Positions 44,961 through 56,865 of a stretch of 64,000 bases of DNA are shown here, piece after piece; position 1 is the first letter of the stretch, and each line of letters starts with the position of its first letter. This DNA comes from Carposina sasakii (Eukaryota > Arthropoda > Insecta > Lepidoptera > Carposinidae). Under the pieces are notes generated by a model. The model was not told the DNA's origin. It did no database searches and saw nothing but the letters and a program-made list of their open reading frames with translations. Position numbers and translations under genes: made by a program. The stretch covers positions 14,384,001-14,448,000 of the forward strand of contig CP053153.1 of NCBI GenBank assembly GCA_014607495.2, written 5' to 3'.

Positions 44961-47389
44961 ATATTTTTTCTCATATCTCTTCCATGCACAGACAGCGATC
45001 CGTTACATTTTTATTATATGTGTAGATGTATATATAGATAGAAGATGTATAGAAAAAATCAGCTGTTTTATACATTTCAGTGCAGTAATTATGTATGGAA
45101 CAGCAGATTTTTTTTTTTCACTATTTCGGAGTAGGTCCCATAGTGAAAGTTGTTTCATTTTACCTACCTAGTTTCGTGTCAAAAGATAATCACTAATTTA
45201 AAAGACCTTATATTTAGGGAGTAAGTATATTCTTTGCCTTATATACTACGTAGAGATTACCCATTGAGCGACATTTGTCATAATGACCAGTGTTACCAAC
45301 TATGTACAGATTGCCAGCTACATATTTTATGAGTCATAAACCCTTTTTACTTTTACAATACTTATAATGAGCAATAGAGTAACTGTAATACCCCTCAAGG
45401 TAAGCCAGTAATCCCGCTCCACGCGGTATGAGTAAGCAGACCTGGCAACTCCTTGCTGGAGGATGCTCGGACAATCCCGGCTCTTCAGTACGGCGAGTTA
45501 CAGAAGTGGAGGCTGTTTAGACTGTACGATATTTTTATGATGCCCACACGATTTCTAAGATTATTTACTAAAATTTTATATCTAAAGGTAGTCAACATTT
45601 AAAATGCTTATTTCAAATGAGACTATAATTTGATAATGGTACTTAAGAAAAGAAGATCAGAGAAGAACTTAAAGAAGATATTTCCCGCTAAGCCTAATTT
45701 ACAAGATACCATTTTCTTGCCCGGTGGATAGAATTTTATTAAAGTTTATTACATGCATGATCTACCTACACTGCCATTTTTGACATGTTGTTCAAGTTTT
45801 TACCAGTCAATAATGGCATACTTATCAATAATTTAATTCTTAAATGTACGAAAATGGTAACATAATGTGAATGGGACTAGATCTTTATCTCAGTATCTCT
45901 GTTTAACAAGAAGGAGTCATAGAGGAGTCATAGGTACTACTTACCTTTACAAGTATTAGGACTCTACCTTTAGCTACATAACATGTTAATAGTCCAGATG
46001 TCTGACTTACTGACAAAACTTGTCCTTATGAAGAAGCTATCTTTTGTAATTGTTACAAAATATCCTATCACTGACAGATCGTCACGCCACATATAAACAA
46101 CCCTATTCTCAGCACACATCACGACACGGGTCACGTGCGACAAACGAGCGAGCGGCGACAAATCTTCTCCCCCATTGTTCGAATCTTGGGGACTTAACTC
46201 GATCAACTCGGTTCCGTTGCCAGGCGATAAACTGCTTACAAAATAGCCCCCTTTAGCGGGTGATTAGCGAAGGATTGTGAGATAGTTCGCTAATACGATG
46301 GAAGTGAAAAGAAATCAATTGTAATTAGGTATTTGGGGTAATTGGGAACAACAAAAGAAACTTTGTATTTGTTTATTGAATGTTAAATTTGCTAAATTCT
46401 AAATTTGCAAATTCTCAAACGCTAAATTTACAGCTGCACTATAAGAAAATATAACAATTGTAATGGCCAATGGTATGGCCAATGGTTGTTATACCAATTT
46501 AACACAGAGATTTTGATGAAACGTGTTTATTTTATATGAATGTAATATGAGTATACCTTAGTTAGAGTAACATAAAGGCAATATACCTAAGTACTTTACG
46601 TAGACGAAGTCACAGGCTATAAGCTGATTTGCTCTTATAGATTAAAGAGGTTAGATAAAATGACGTTGAATCTAATCTGTATCGAGTGAAATGAAATTAT
46701 GGAAAAAGCTGCAATATTATCTAATATCATAAAAAGTAGCCCCTACAAACAAGTGCTCCAGTTCCCATAAACCACGGATATTTTATTAATATTTCGCGCG
46801 AAGAATTAAAACCTTTATGTGATTATCTTTGATCGGTGTTGCCAGTCGTAAAATAAAATAATTTACTTTTGCCACGTAAGCTGATGCGGTTTTATGCTGC
46901 GCTGGGTCTCTATGATATTGTATGGGCGATGTTTTTTATTTGTAGTTATTACGTTTGTGTTTGGCAGTCAGTCACGAATGTTGCTCAACAAAATGTTGAA
47001 TAGTTTAAGTCCATTTGGAATCAACTCAAGAGTTGAGATGACATTATCATTATTAATAAAATAAATCTTAATGAATAAATAAACGCCTGTGATTTAACAT
47101 ACAAAAGGATAAAAAAATCTCTTCAAATCGGCTATTCAATTTGATGCTATTAATAGCCAATTGAAATTGGCTATTACGAGTAATAGCATCTTATATATGT
47201 GTACTGTGGGTTTAAACTCTTTCATAAAATAGAGCCTCATTTAACTTTCAAGAAATTTCCAACCATATCAAAAAAATCCCACTGGTTCCACAATTAGAAA
47301 ATTTATAGTATTCACTACTCCCTCTTAATACCTAATGTTTAACACCTAGGTATTATAAATATTATTAAGAAAATGAAAAAAAAAAACAT

Positions 47390-47495
47390 CCGAGTGAGAT
47401 TTGAACTCACGATCTCTCGCAAACCGTGCTTTTGCTCTAATCAACTGAGCTATCGGGTCAATTAACTCGGATGACGAATTTTACCATCTCTTTTA
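47390..47495 (-). repeat. SINE with tRNA-like core (copy B)
   Basis: Minus strand reads GACCCGATAGCTCAGTTGAT then TAGAGC, and GTGAGTTCAAATCTCACTCG. The A and B boxes and the T-arm (GTGAG...CTCAC) are intact, so this copy is the closest to a tRNA in the window. The flanks match copy A. It may still bind pol III factors; that is inference. Confidence 0.6.
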
Positions 47496-47714
47496 ACGTT
47501 TTGCCAAAAATAATCAAATAATTAGGTGCAGGATTAAATTTAGTTCCAGAGCAAATGCCCATGATGTTATTAGGTATTGTTTTAACTATAAATGTGGTTA
47601 TAGGTGGCGCTACTGTCGTAATCTGCTAACGTTCACCCTTTGACCAGAGATACTAGGATGTGGGAAAATTAAATAAATAAGTTTTGGATGTGGTATAATA
47701 AACACTTTTGTAGT

Positions 47715-47865
47715 ACATACTGAATGGAAATCCTAGGAGGGTTGGCGTCAGGTAGGCAGCCGGCCGTAAGATAAATGTCAAATCTTTGGCAATGTGAGTT
47801 TCGAAAGAAACCATATTGCGCCGACCCCATAAATAATGGGATAAGGGCAGGAAAATAATGATATT
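47715..47865 (-). repeat. 'GGGGTCGGCGCAATATGG' repeat
   Basis: TCCTAGGAGGGTTGGCGTCA ... ATTGCGCCGACCCCATAAAT, best preserved of the family. Confidence 0.6.
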
Positions 47866-49269
47866 GAATGGAAAGATTCGCATATCAACTTTGCAACATC
47901 TCAGATGTGATATTGTGGTCAAATGTCTGCATCTAAACCTATACATAAGAAATGCTTTGCCCTGACCTGACTGACTGACGAATCAACACCCGACCTAAAT
48001 CGCTGATCAGATCTGAAACTTGGAGGGTGCATGACGTACATTAGGAATTCCCGAAGTTCCAACGAACGCAAATGAACAGGATTTTTAGATTTTACGCAGA
48101 TGTCCACTAATATAAATAACTCTTTCGTTATTGAGTGTACAACCGAAACTACAGGATGTAGAAAGCTAAAATTTTGCATATATGTTTTTTGGTAAATGCT
48201 AACAAGTATCTCTTCTCATGTCTGTACAAAAGTATCACATCCACTCTTCACACACCCCGCCCATCGGGCAGGCTTGTCTCGCATCTCCCACAATCGGCTC
48301 AGTGTCCATCGTACCATAAAATTGTGTTTGTTGTCCGCTCGGACGCGGCGGGACGAAACGGGACGGGGCGGGGCGAAATTAACTCGGCTTAGGACGAAAA
48401 TCTCCGTGTTATGATTTTGCGGTGTCGCAGCAATGATCGCTTTAAGTATGCTGCGGGCTTTGGGACAGGTGTTTTTTAAATCTTTTAGCGTAAAATTGAA
48501 TCAGGAATCAGTTTGATTTTATTGTTATGGGCTTTAGACGCGTGGGCTAAGCTATTCTTGTATCTATACATTTTAAATTGTTTACGTATATGTATTATAA
48601 CTACATGTCATAAAAGTCGACTAAGAAACTAGCGCATTCTCTCAGAGGATAAGTAATGACTGACTATTGGGTTCTCCTTTATGATTCTGCTGTTCGGTCT
48701 ACCCCAGTTCGGGATCACAGTCGTGTGTATACATCATCATCATCATCGGCCTAATTGCAGTCCACTGCTGGACGTAGGCCTCCCTCAGGGCACGCCAGAA
48801 GACTGCCATGGGGATATTTGCCCATAGTCACAACCCGCTGGGCAGACGGGTTGGTGACCGCAGTTTGTATTTTGGACTATGTTGTTGTATATACATATAT
48901 ATATGTGTGTGTAATATAAGTAAAACCATTACTTTGGTACCTCAATGCAGCAAATAAATCAAGAAAATCATCTGCCCACATTTTATACTAGATCTAGCCA
49001 TCTGTAAATAAAGCATTTTCCCAATTTTTCTTCCCAAATGAAGTATGTATTTAAAAATCTCAAATTTCATCCAACCCTTCACTCGAGTACAGACTGCAGC
49101 ACAGGTCCCTGGGGGTCGTAAAAAGTCGCTAAAACCTCTCTCATGCGCGGAGGGAATCATATTCTGTTAAACTCGTTATGTCCACGCCTTGTCGCGCTGA
49201 CCTGGCACTAGGGTAGCGTAGGGTGGACACGACTGGTTTTTATGATTGATAAATCTGATAGCCAAAGTT
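47866..49269. other. No identified gene; GC-box block at 48335-48385
   Basis: 48240-48400 is GC-rich and includes GGGACGGGGCGGGGCGAAAT, an Sp1/KLF-type GC box. It is open in two plus frames but matches nothing known. Confidence 0.35.
48738..48885 (+). repeat. 'GCAGTCC' repeat
   Basis: CATCATCATCATCGGCCTAA then TTGCAGTCCACTGCTGGACG; 3'-truncated. A (TA/TG)n stretch follows at 48893-48915. Confidence 0.65.
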
Positions 49270-49405
49270 AAAGAAAGGTTGAGTCGAAAGCACTCAAAAC
49301 CGATGAGTATGTATTAATGAATGTGGTGAGGTATGTTTAAACGTACTAACTAAAGATCTGTGATCTCCTCCTACCACCATAGGCGTGAGGTTATGTATGT
49401 ACCTA
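49270..49405 (+). repeat. Retroelement 3' end fragment
   Basis: Diverged copy of the segment also at 53703-53835 and 59020-59177 (TCGAAAGCACTCAAAACCGA... TTAATGAATGTGG ... GGCGTGAGGTTATGTATG). No coding potential seen. Confidence 0.5.
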
Positions 49406-49724
49406 TATTTATAGCCTCTCTTTTTGGGAGTCGGTTAGAAATTATGTTGAATTGCATTTGCTGAAAAAATATTATTCGGTGTACTTTATTTATTTCCTGT
49501 ACATATTGTACATGTAATATTGATCTGGTAGATACACTCACGCTTATTATTATGCACCGAGGTTTATCAATCACCCTTTGCTAATTAAGCATTTTTCGGA
49601 CATAAATTTATTTTAGACTTTAGTCTAATGAATTGCGACGAAGAGATGGTCGCATGATGGGCTTTTCTGCTTTTCCCGAGAGCCACCATTACTAGCAAAT
49701 GGTTATACCTACGCGATCTATACA

Positions 49725-50118
49725 TACATACCTACATACTCGTACATACATAAAATCACGCCTCTTTCCCGGAGGGGTAGGCAGAGATCATGGATCTCCA
49801 TTTGCTACGATCCTGACCCACCTTTTTCGCTTTATCTACTTTCATGATATTCTTCATGCACGTTCGTCGGTTTAGGATACTCTTGGCCTGACCTTTCTCT
49901 AACTTGACTTTGGTGTTTTGGTTTCTGCCATACCCAACTTCCACTACCATACATAAGGGTCGGCACCAAAAACATCCATGAACAGCCAGACGTGCCGCTT
50001 GCGACACTTTCTGGCTACTCATAAAAGAATTAAGTGCACCATTCACCCGATTCCCAGCATTCACTCTCCTTACAATATCCCTTGTAAACAAAATCCCAAG
50101 ATACACAAACTCTGTCAC
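49725..50118 (-). pseudogene. Decayed non-LTR retrotransposon 3' end with (ATGT)n tail
   Basis: The minus strand encodes TEFVYLGILFTRD, then RRVNAGNRVNGALNSFMSSQ and ARLAVHGCF, and after a jump KGQAKSILNRRTCMKNIMKV and DRSKWRSMISAYPSGKEA with a stop at 49756. These are the familiar C-terminal motifs of a lepidopteran non-LTR reverse transcriptase polyprotein (YLGxxxTRD, RxNAGNRVNGAL). The middle of that region is missing: GCFWCRPL runs straight into VEVGYGRNQN and LEKGQ, so the copy is internally deleted. A TGTATGTATG-type tail lies 3' (plus 49725-49755). No function is expected. Confidence 0.75.
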
Positions 50119-51722
50119 TTACTCCAATCTATACATACACCTAAGCAACGGATTTGTCAACAGGATAGCTGTTTGGGATCATATTCCTACAGTATCCTGC
50201 TTTGACTCTACAAAAAGGCCTCTGGCTTTTCACTTCTATAGGTAAATGTGGAACGGGCTACTACTGGCAAACTATGGCATATACCATTGTTGCGAACATA
50301 TAAGTGAGACAACTCTTTAAAAATCAATCTCATATCCACCCTAAGTCAAACACAAGTACTTCGCTGTGAAAGCAATACTGTATTGAGTTTTTAGCGGTCG
50401 CCAGCTCACTGTCGAGAATATTGGGTCCCGTCACCAGACTATAACCTATTTACGTTAACAAACCGAACTGAAACGTGTACGTATCTTGTTCGAAAATAGT
50501 TCTTTATTCCCACACCTTAAAAGCTGGATGCCAAAAGTTGTTCGTTTCACGTGTAAAATCACATAGAGAGATATGAGGGTAGGCACCTTTTTACAGTAAA
50601 TGTGGCCGTCAATTGATTTTAGATTGAGCTTCACTTTTTATGGGTCCCTTTATAAGCTACTTAGCGCCCGATAGGACTTATTACTGAGAGAGTATTCTTC
50701 AGATATTTTTCTAGTCGTAAGTTTTAGGGTGGTTACAGTATCTATTTAAAATCTTCATTATTTTTAAATATAGTAAACTACTTACCGGAAATAGACTATT
50801 CCTATAACTTAGTAAATCACTTCTTGAAATCAATTTTAATTATACTAGTTTTTCTATGATAGTCAAGATAAACTAGGTATAACGTAATTAAAAAATCATC
50901 ATTATCATCGTCAGCCTATTGCAGTCCACTGTTAGACGTAGGCCTCCCCCAGTGTACGCCACACGGCTCGACCTCCCGTTTTTGCCATCCAGTCACTACC
51001 AGGTCCTCTTTAAGTCATCGTTCCATCTGGCCGATAATTAAAAAATATATGTATAATTTTACTGTAACTATACATTCCTTAACTTATCCACTTTAATAAT
51101 AATTTATAGCTGTAGTACTTTAAAAAAATTAATAGTCACTTCCCATATCGAACCTTAAAATGACTTCTTTCTTATTATTATTATTTATGCCAAAAAAAAC
51201 ACAATATTCCCACAGAAACACACGCCGTCCACTTCACATCCCAGCGGTGGGCATCATGGAAAACTACGGAAAAACAAAAGAAACTTCTCCAATGTCCACC
51301 GAACCATCCATCCATCCACTTAGTCGCGAATATTTCTTTCATTTATTTATATCATTTAATACGTCAAGTGCCTATCGTATGGCAACGAGAAATTATTTCA
51401 CCAAGATAAAAACCAACCACCTAAATGGAATCTTAAACTTTATTAGTACTAGGGTAGAGTTATTCCCTCTATATTTCAACTGCAGAGTAAAGTTGGTAAA
51501 GGGGCGTAAGTGGTTATCAAAATATAAATGGCGTTATATAAAGCGGTTTTGAAGTGTCCTCCAGTGAATAAGTGTTCGATATTGAATAAGATTTTGAAAT
51601 TAATATCGACTCGACATTTGTATTGTTTTCGTTATGAGAACGACCGGAATTGGTAGCTTGGCTTGGCGTATAGGAGATGTACCTACGATACAAAGTTTTA
51701 CAAATTTTTATAAAATACTACA
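50119..51722. other. No gene seen apart from repeat at 50898
   Basis: The 130-residue plus frame at 51160-51552 is not recognisable as a protein and lies in AT-rich sequence. Confidence 0.4.
50898..51030 (+). repeat. 'GCAGTCC' repeat, truncated
   Basis: CATCGTCAGCCTATTGCAGT ... GTTCCATCTGGCCGA. Confidence 0.6.
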
Positions 51723-51913
51723 GGCCCCCTGATTACCTAATTTGCAATATCAAAGCTGAAGCAAAGCGATGGCGAAAATTGTACAATATTCGCCTTGAAA
51801 TGTCAAAGTTTCTTTGAATTTCGTTTTACGTAATACGAATTTGACAAGCAATCAGCTTCTTTGTACAATTTTCGCTATCGCTTTGCTTTTGCTAGTTAGG
51901 TAATAAGGGGGCG
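51723..51913. mobile_element. ~190-bp MITE with long imperfect inverted ends
   Basis: GCCCCCTGATTACCTAATTT on the left pairs with GCCCCCTTATTACCTAACTA on the right strand. The match continues inward through AAGCAAAGCGATGGCGAAAA and TTGTACAA, about 60 bp in total. Confidence 0.6.
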
Positions 51914-52090
51914 GGACCCACTACACATTCCGCATTTCCTTTAAGCTAGAATCAACAGAGGCGACCAGAAAAATACAAATACATCATAGAAAATTCCGGG
52001 GGACCTAACAAGCAACTATAAAGTATTAATACTGATATAAGTTTTAAGAATTAAGAGTAGTAGAACTAATGGAAGATATAAGGAGAACGA

Positions 52091-52330
52091 CGGCCGATTG
52101 ATGTAGTTGGTAGTGACCCTGCCTGCGACGCCATAGGTCCTAGGTCCGAATCCCGGTAGGTGCAAACATTGATATGATGGATATTTGATGTTTTTTTCCG
52201 CGTCATGAATGTTTCTATACTTATCTATGTATTTATATATCGTTGCTTAGTACCCACGACACAAGATCTTATGGATCTTAATGTGGATATGTTGTGAAGT
52301 GTGTGAATATTTATTTATTATTTATTTATA
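52091..52330 (+). repeat. tRNA-headed SINE, second full-length copy
   Basis: Same layout as 27670-27925, with the B box diverged to GGTCCGAATCCCGG and an ATTTATTTATTATTTATT tail. Confidence 0.7.
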
Positions 52331-52334
52331 AGAG

Positions 52335-52440
52335 AAATGGGCAGTGGCGCCCTCCGTGTTCATATCAAAGTCCGAATCACACTGCGGATACCCAGCTTAG
52401 TGACTATGGCCGAAAAAACCTCCCCCATTTCGGTGTACAT
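52335..52440 (-). repeat. 'GCAGTCC' repeat fragment
   Basis: Minus-orientation internal piece (CCGAATCACACTGCGGATAC, CCCAGCTTAGTGACTATGGC), directly after the SINE at 52091-52330. Confidence 0.45.
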
Positions 52441-53399
52441 ATGCGTGTATATAGTTTTTTTTAGTATGAGTAAAAATACTATCATGATTTCACGTATGTA
52501 TGAAACATGAAGTTAATTTCAGTAGTACATACAAAATTACAATTTTTTTTTAATGCCTCTACATTTTAATGTAATATTTTTTTATTAGACAAACTATGTT
52601 CCGACTATTTACTAATATTACATTATCCTATTGAACTAACTGCATCGGTTAACATTTAAAATGACCGTAGAATACTTTGAAAAAAAATGCTGTCTATAGG
52701 TACTCATCACAATCCCATTTCATATAAATATCTTCATCAAAATCTATACAAACTGACTTAAAGATATCGCTGTCCTGCACAGTGTAGGTACTGACAAGTG
52801 AGAAGGAAGATTATTAATATTTTTATATGTTAAGATTTGCCGTATCTCTCTGCCGCACTTTGACCGACATATTCTTACCGATTCAGTTTCTCGACTAATA
52901 AATGGATGGAGTAGAATTGAGAAGATAAATTACATATTATCCATAAGCTAAGGTCATAATAAGATAAGGTTATACAAGGTAAGGTTGATTTTATTTCATT
53001 GGCCTTTGGGATCTTAATGTGGGACTAGATTATTGTGTTATGAAGTTTTGTAGGTGTATATTATAAAATTTGTGAACGTTTGGATTTTGTGTAAAATACA
53101 CGATGTTACATAAATTATTTGCAAATATGTATAAACAATATAAAGATAATAGGTTTCTTTAACATATTTTCTTTACTCTTCTTATGGGTTTCATTTTTCA
53201 AATCATTGCATATTGGTGTCATAGAATGGATAACCTACTTCTGACAATTTAACTTAGTCTCTAGGCTATGAAGTGATAGAGCGTTTTCCTATATCGTTGG
53301 TTTTTTAAGGATACTCAATTTTAACTATATACGACTCCATCCCACTCGTGTTCCAATAAAGGAATATATTTTTACGATTCTCGCGCCATCTCACACAAT

Positions 53400-53515
53400 C
53401 CGATGAGTTAGTGTCGCGGAGCTCAGTAGACGTATGCTGTTCTATATTCAAATTGAACTGCTCCGAGAACGCGGCGGCCGCCATTTTGTCGTGGACTCGA
53501 AGAAAATGGCCGAAG
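53400..53515 (+). promoter_or_regulatory. GC-rich promoter-like block with candidate first coding exon (MAE...)
   Basis: A CpG-rich island in AT-rich DNA. It holds GGCGGCCGCCATTTTG (the reverse complement contains AAAATGGCGGC, a YY1/Pho-type core often found at insect housekeeping start sites). Downstream on plus is AAAATGGCCGAAG followed at once by a consensus donor GTAAGC at 53516. This would be a 5' UTR plus a three-codon start (Met-Ala-Glu) leaving in phase 1. On the minus strand an ATG at about 53488 opens MAAAAFSEQFNLNIEQ, so a bidirectional promoter is also possible. The product is unknown. Confidence 0.4.
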
Positions 53516-53702
53516 GTAAGCAGCTTATGAATGGAAAATGTGCGCGGTGTTATTTTACTGAAATATGCCCTAAAATACGGTTCCTGTGAGATAAAAGGTT
53601 TATATCGGTGGAAATTATTCATTGTCTGAATTTAGAATAGATTTTCAGAAATAAAACTATGGTTCTTAATTATTATGTACTTACAAAAATCAAATCGGTG
53701 AT

Positions 53703-53838
53703 GTGTTAAGGGAAGGTTTAGTCAAGAACACCCGAAACTGACGAACATGTATGAAGAACTTAATGAATGTGATCGAGGCGAAAGTAGTATATTTGGAACG
53801 TACTATAAATGAAGATAGTTTCTAGTATGTATGTAAAG
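53703..53838 (+). repeat. Retroelement 3' end fragment
   Basis: Shares TAGTCAAGAACACCCGAAAC and TGTATGAAGA...TTAATGAATGTG with 59020-59177, and ends in a TATGTATGTA tail. It starts about 190 bp after the candidate first exon donor at 53515. Confidence 0.5.
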
Positions 53839-53895
53839 GGTTATTTTATTTATTTATTGTTATTAGAACGGCTGAAGTAGCCACTTACTCTAATA

Positions 53896-54280
53896 TACAG
53901 GGTGATTTTTGGTCGTCAACGTTCCCGAAAACTACGGAATCTCCTCATTATCACGATCATTTTTCTCCATGGAAGCATACCTGGGAAGTGTCTGGTTTCC
54001 AAAATATTAGGGTCCAAAGTTGAGTAAATAGACTGCGTTTTTCTGCATAAATGCACATAGACGCGCGTAGCAAGATTTTTTCACGAGAAATAATTAATAT
54101 CTGTCTATAAAAAAACTAACATAAACACTAGACACTATAAATTTCGCCAGATCAAGTAATTAAAAAAAAAATTCGAAAAAAAAATTTTTTTTTCCAGCAT
54201 TTTTTTGGCATAAACTTACTTTATTTGATGTATAGAGTACGTACCCTTCGTTAAAGGTGGCCACAAAAAAACATCCTGTA
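53896..54280 (-). mobile_element. TACAGG-family MITE, copy 5
   Basis: Full-length minus-orientation copy, TACAGGGTGATTTTTGGTCG ... CACAAAAAAACATCCTGTA. Close to copy 3 in sequence. Confidence 0.75.
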
Positions 54281-55160
54281 TATGTCACGTTATCAATTAA
54301 AAAAATAATCAAAGATACAATTATTAAATATATCATACAGTATAATTAATAGAAACAAAAACACACAATAGAAAAAAAGGAGAAAGAAAACTTATTCATG
54401 GTCAATCATGCATCACATTCACTCACAAAACCTCAAACATGCCATAATGAGCCCCATCCATCCATCCGCAAATTATTAATTGCTCACAACGCCTGTAAAG
54501 ATAAAACAAAATCAATCAGCTAGTGTGATTTAGTTTCTGAAAATACGTCCACAAAACAAAGCCGCAAGCATTTGCAACAAATTACACAAATCCTTAACAA
54601 AACAGCATCCACAAATCAAAATATCAAATCAACCCTAAAACGCGGCCATCTGTAAGACGCGTGTGTTCAGCCCGGGCCCAACCCTACGTATGACGTGATC
54701 ATAAGTAATTGTTTTGTTTGAGCCCCACAATGCCGAGTAGTTATCTATTTAAACCTGGATTAGCACTCGATAAACCTTGATTAATAGTCCGCCCGACGGG
54801 TATGGTTCGCAGATAAATTGCATAATATTTTTTGCTTAAGGTAAAAAAAATATGTATGTAAATATGTATTGTTGTAGGTGATTGGTGCATTAAAAAAATC
54901 TGAATCTATCAATAAGTTAATAATTCTACCTTTTTATTATGATATATGACTGGACTTATCCAATTTTAACAAAAGTATGCATCGTAGCAGTCGCTAGTCA
55001 TTTTATGGTTTTTTTTTTTACTATAATCAGTTAGAAGTTTAGTTTATCTAAATCAGCTAACTTTATAATAATATCTCATAGACTCAAACATATCTACCTA
55101 TATAGGTACATATATGTATTGCTTACTAAATGCGATCTAGTTTGTCATTACCAAAAACAG
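54281..55160. other. No gene seen
   Basis: AT-rich; would be intron if the exon pair 53515/55161 is real. 54640-54800 is slightly GC-richer. Confidence 0.4.
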
Positions 55161-55298
55161 CAATCCAATGTCTCTGCAATCCGTACCTCCATACCGCGAT
55201 GCACCGCGCGAGCGGAAGGTCGGGCGTGCCCGGGCAGATACTGTCCGCGGCGAGGACTCCCGGATTTATTGCTCAAAAAACTTATCCTACCGCCCCTG
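55161..55298 (+). CDS. Candidate internal exon, function unknown
   Basis: A 138-nt GC-rich block with borders aaacag| and CCTG|GTAAGC. It is open in all three plus frames. Joined in phase 1 to the candidate first exon at 53515 it would read AIQCLCNPYLHTAMHRASGR and go on SGVPGQILSAARTPGFIAQK. I recognise no family. The plus acceptor has a weak pyrimidine tract. The minus strand also offers an acceptor (tttccacag) and a donor (TTTTTG|gtaatg), so the strand is not settled. The composition (CpG-rich, no stops, splice-like borders) is the only support. Confidence 0.3.
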
Positions 55299-56144
55299 GT
55301 AAGCTGTGGAAATATTTTTGGTGAATTAATTTGAATATGGAATAAAAGACGCCATATTTGTATTACGTTATGCAATCTTTTTTTTTATATATTATTACGT
55401 TTAGATTTTTTTGTCGTCTCTACTCTATCTTCTTATTTCTAGCATTCAAATTATACCCAAAATCATAAACTGCTTAGCGATAAGAAAACATTGACAAAAA
55501 ACTAAATTCCCCTACTATACGTTTGTCAAATTATGGTTAAGTCCTCTTTTATTGTCGTGTCCCATGACACGGCAATTCGTCTCGCCGTGTAGTTTTTCTC
55601 GTTTCCATTTTAAACTAAATAAAGAAGTCTTAATAATGCTATTTGTTATTCCACATCTGAAGTCAATAGGCAAATAGTCACTGCTCTTTTACGGTCTTAC
55701 CCTAAACGTGGCTATGAGATCTACTTTGTAATCCTGCAGTCGTTTCTTCATGTATTTAAATAGTCTAAGATATAAAATTTTGTATTAAAGTTGACATATT
55801 TCATCTTCAAAGTACGCAATTTCTGGCGTTGACGCATAGCCCCTATGCATCTTCAAATAAATTTTTAATTAAGTACCTACCTTATACAATAAATGTGAAT
55901 CTAAGTATTAGCATACTATATTCAGGTACTTGCATATTAAACAGCAGATTATATTAGCTCGCCGATAGCGGAGGTATTCGCAGCAGTTTGGTGTTCGCCG
56001 GCTAAGCCGAGATTGAGTTAGAGACGCTCCGTGTCGAGCGGCTTAGCGCATGCATAACTCGCTCGCATATGTATATATGGAGGAAGGTACAGGATGTTGT
56101 TGCAAATACATTTTTAAACAAACAAACGTTTTTAAATACATACA
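55299..56144. other. No gene seen; GC-rich block 55955-56065
   Basis: The block holds CCGGCTAAGCCGAG and CGAGCGGCTTAGCGCATGC, which can pair with each other in part. Otherwise AT-rich. Confidence 0.35.
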
Positions 56145-56501
56145 TTCAGGGTGTTTTTTCGTTACACCCTTAACGAAGGGTACGTACTCTAAACATCAAA
56201 TAAAGTAAGTTTATACCAAAAAAAAGCTGGGAAAAGATGTAGGTATATTTTTTTGAAGAAAAAAAAATTTGATCGGGCGAAATTTATAGAGTCCAGTGTT
56301 TATGCTAGTTTTTTTTTAGACAGATTTTGCTACACGCGTCAAAGTGCATTTATACAGAAAACGCTGTCTATTTACTCAAATTTGGACCCTAATATTTTTG
56401 AAATCAGACACTTCCCAGAATGCTTCCATGGAGAAAAATGATCGTAATGATGAGGAGATTCCGTAGTTTTCGGGAACGTTGAAGACCAAAAATCATCCTT
56501 T
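56145..56501 (+). mobile_element. TACAGG-family MITE, copy 6
   Basis: Plus-orientation copy with a diverged left end (TTCAGGGTGTTTTTTCGTTA) and right end (AAAAATCATCCTTTA). It lacks the ATTAATTATTTTTCGTG segment. Confidence 0.7.
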
Positions 56502-56865
56502 ATAGTCATGTCCATTATCTCCCAAAGAGGTTGGGCAGAAGTGTGTAATTTACACCCCTACTTTTGCCTATTAAGTCCCACGTGATAAGGGTGAGCCTAC
56601 CGCCGTTTTTCGGGCATAAATATACTTATCTAGATACCGGTAACAAATCCAATTAGAAACTTTACTGAGTCATTCTAATTAGGTATTATAAGCTTTTAGC
56701 GTCAGAACCTCGTCCGTTAAATAGCAGGGTGCACCACGGGCAGGTGAGGCTTTTGAAGTTATTAATAAGATGAAGTAGGTACCTTTCCAAAAGTCAAATT
56801 TATTTGTTAGTACTGCAGCATGTCGTAAGAGTCGACTAAGGAGCTCGGGCATTTTCGCAGGAAAA

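Larger units (their letters stand above)
41083..47389. other. UNC5 upstream DNA, probably intron; no exon recognised
   Basis: AT-rich, with repeats at 41142-41260 and 44690-44960. 43449-43640 has a direct duplication. 46080-46260 is GC-richer and has a CACGTG E-box in GGGTCACGTGCGAC. No signal-peptide exon was found on the minus strand. Confidence 0.4.

Noticed and set aside
51160..51552. 130-residue plus frame
   Set aside because: No recognisable motif, AT-rich codon use, and no splice or promoter context.
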